DNA of 6,004 nt from Deltaproteobacteria bacterium (GTDB taxonomy: Bacteria; Myxococcota_A; Bradymonadia; UBA7976; VGTA01), in contig VGTA01000229.1 in assembly GCA_016874875.1 (NCBI GenBank), positions 1-6,004 of the forward strand. The letters are read 5' to 3'. Shown here one piece after another: positions 5,707 through 6,004 of this stretch; position 1 is the first letter of the stretch; the number at the start of each line of letters is the position of its first letter. A program made the position numbers and the translations under genes. The notes under the pieces were generated by a model. That model searched no databases and was not told the origin of the DNA. It saw nothing but the letters and a program-made list of their open reading frames with translations.

Positions 5707-5753
5707 AAAAACGCTTACGGCGCCTGCACATAATAAGAGGCTGGCACCTATAA
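5707..5753 (-). repeat. 47-bp direct repeat, copy B, just downstream of the TonB receptor gene
   Basis: This is the partner of 5511-5557, exactly 196 bp away and in the same orientation. It lies 7 bases past the receptor stop codon, so in transcript direction it could be 3' UTR of the receptor mRNA or an upstream promoter/operator for the lipoprotein gene. On the minus strand it holds TATTAT, the counterpart of TAGTAT in copy A. A GGTGCC/GGCGCC pairing with an 18-base loop is possible in this copy only, and there is no U run. Confidence 0.7.
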
Positions 5754-5760
5754 TCCCCCC

Positions 5761-6004
5761 TCAGTACCGCCCCCCCAGCCCCACCAGCACCTCCCGCCCC
5801 GCGCGCGGCTCCTGACTCCCCACCACATACGCCGCGTCGAGCAGATTACGCCCATCGAGCGTCACCCGCAGCGCCCCTCCCCACGCCGGCACCACATAGC
5901 GCAGGTGAGCCCCGAGCACACAGAACCCCGCCAGCGCCTCGCGCTCCAGCGCCCCCGTCCGCACATCGGGCGAATACGCCACCTGCCCCGTCTGACACGC
6001 GCCC
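5761..6004 (-). CDS. TonB-dependent outer-membrane receptor, C-terminal end (5' end outside window)
   Basis: 80 residues are visible and the frame is open through the right edge (upstream codons read G-A-C-Q-T-G-Q before VAYSPDV), so the GTG at 5982 is not a start. The end of the protein is typical of TonB-dependent receptors: a strand HLRYVVPAWGG, a strand LRVTLDGRNLLDAAY matching the family's 'v.NLfD..Y' motif, then GSQEPRAGREVLVGLGGRY ending in the aromatic residue used for outer-membrane barrel assembly. Such receptors import siderophores, haem, vitamin B12, metals or glycans with TonB energy; the substrate cannot be told from this piece. Two cysteines, one in GACQTG and one in GFCVLG, are slightly unusual for a barrel and could form a disulfide. 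The 266-residue lipoprotein gene lies 297 bases downstream in the same direction. Confidence 0.82.
   Translation of the reverse strand, partial: GACQTGQVAYSPDVRTGALEREALAGFCVLGAHLRYVVPAWGGALRVTLDGRNLLDAAYVVGSQEPRAGREVLVGLGGRY

Overview
The window is very GC-rich, locally above 80% G+C around 4020-4560. It carries lipoproteins with Pro/Ala or Gly/Glu/Pro/Ala linkers, a small six-cysteine module and a TonB-dependent receptor. This is the style of a large-genome Gram-negative predatory or soil/marine bacterium of the Myxococcota/Bradymonadota kind. That placement is an inference from composition and protein architecture; there is no marker gene.

Left half, plus strand (1-3614): a tightly packed operon that reads as the zorA-zorB-zorC core of a Zorya anti-phage defence system. 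The zorA part is only the 3' end: a long, repeat-built coiled-coil tail that is open through the left edge. zorB is a MotB/OmpA-like stator subunit with the conserved aspartate at the start of its single membrane helix. zorC is a type I accessory protein with an EH-signature-like C-terminal half. In known type I systems, ZorA and ZorB form a proton-driven inner-membrane motor anchored to peptidoglycan. The ZorA tail projects into the cytoplasm, and ZorC and the helicase/nuclease ZorD act on invading DNA. Here zorC is followed 14 bases later by an opposing gene, so the expected zorD (or zorE) is not in its usual place. Either it lies upstream or elsewhere, or this is an A-B-C-only arrangement.

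Right half, minus strand (3629-6004): three envelope genes. Read in their own direction (right to left), these are the C-terminus of a TonB-dependent outer-membrane receptor (5761-6004), then a 297-base regulatory-looking intergenic region, then a 266-residue lipoprotein with a GEPAGAQ-rich linker and a C-terminal domain weakly reminiscent of the molybdopterin-oxidoreductase fold (4663-5463). A 97-base gap with a GC hairpin follows, then a 311-residue lipoprotein that looks like a trypsin-fold pseudoprotease plus a Cys-rich module (3629-4564).

The 297-base intergenic region holds four perfect 11-bp tandem repeats, three 15-bp G-rich repeats, and two copies of a 47-bp direct repeat exactly 196 bp apart. 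None of these is explained by coding sequence. They are the most promising uncharacterised non-coding signals in the window. No RNA genes, CRISPR arrays, insertion sequences or tRNA-like structures were seen.
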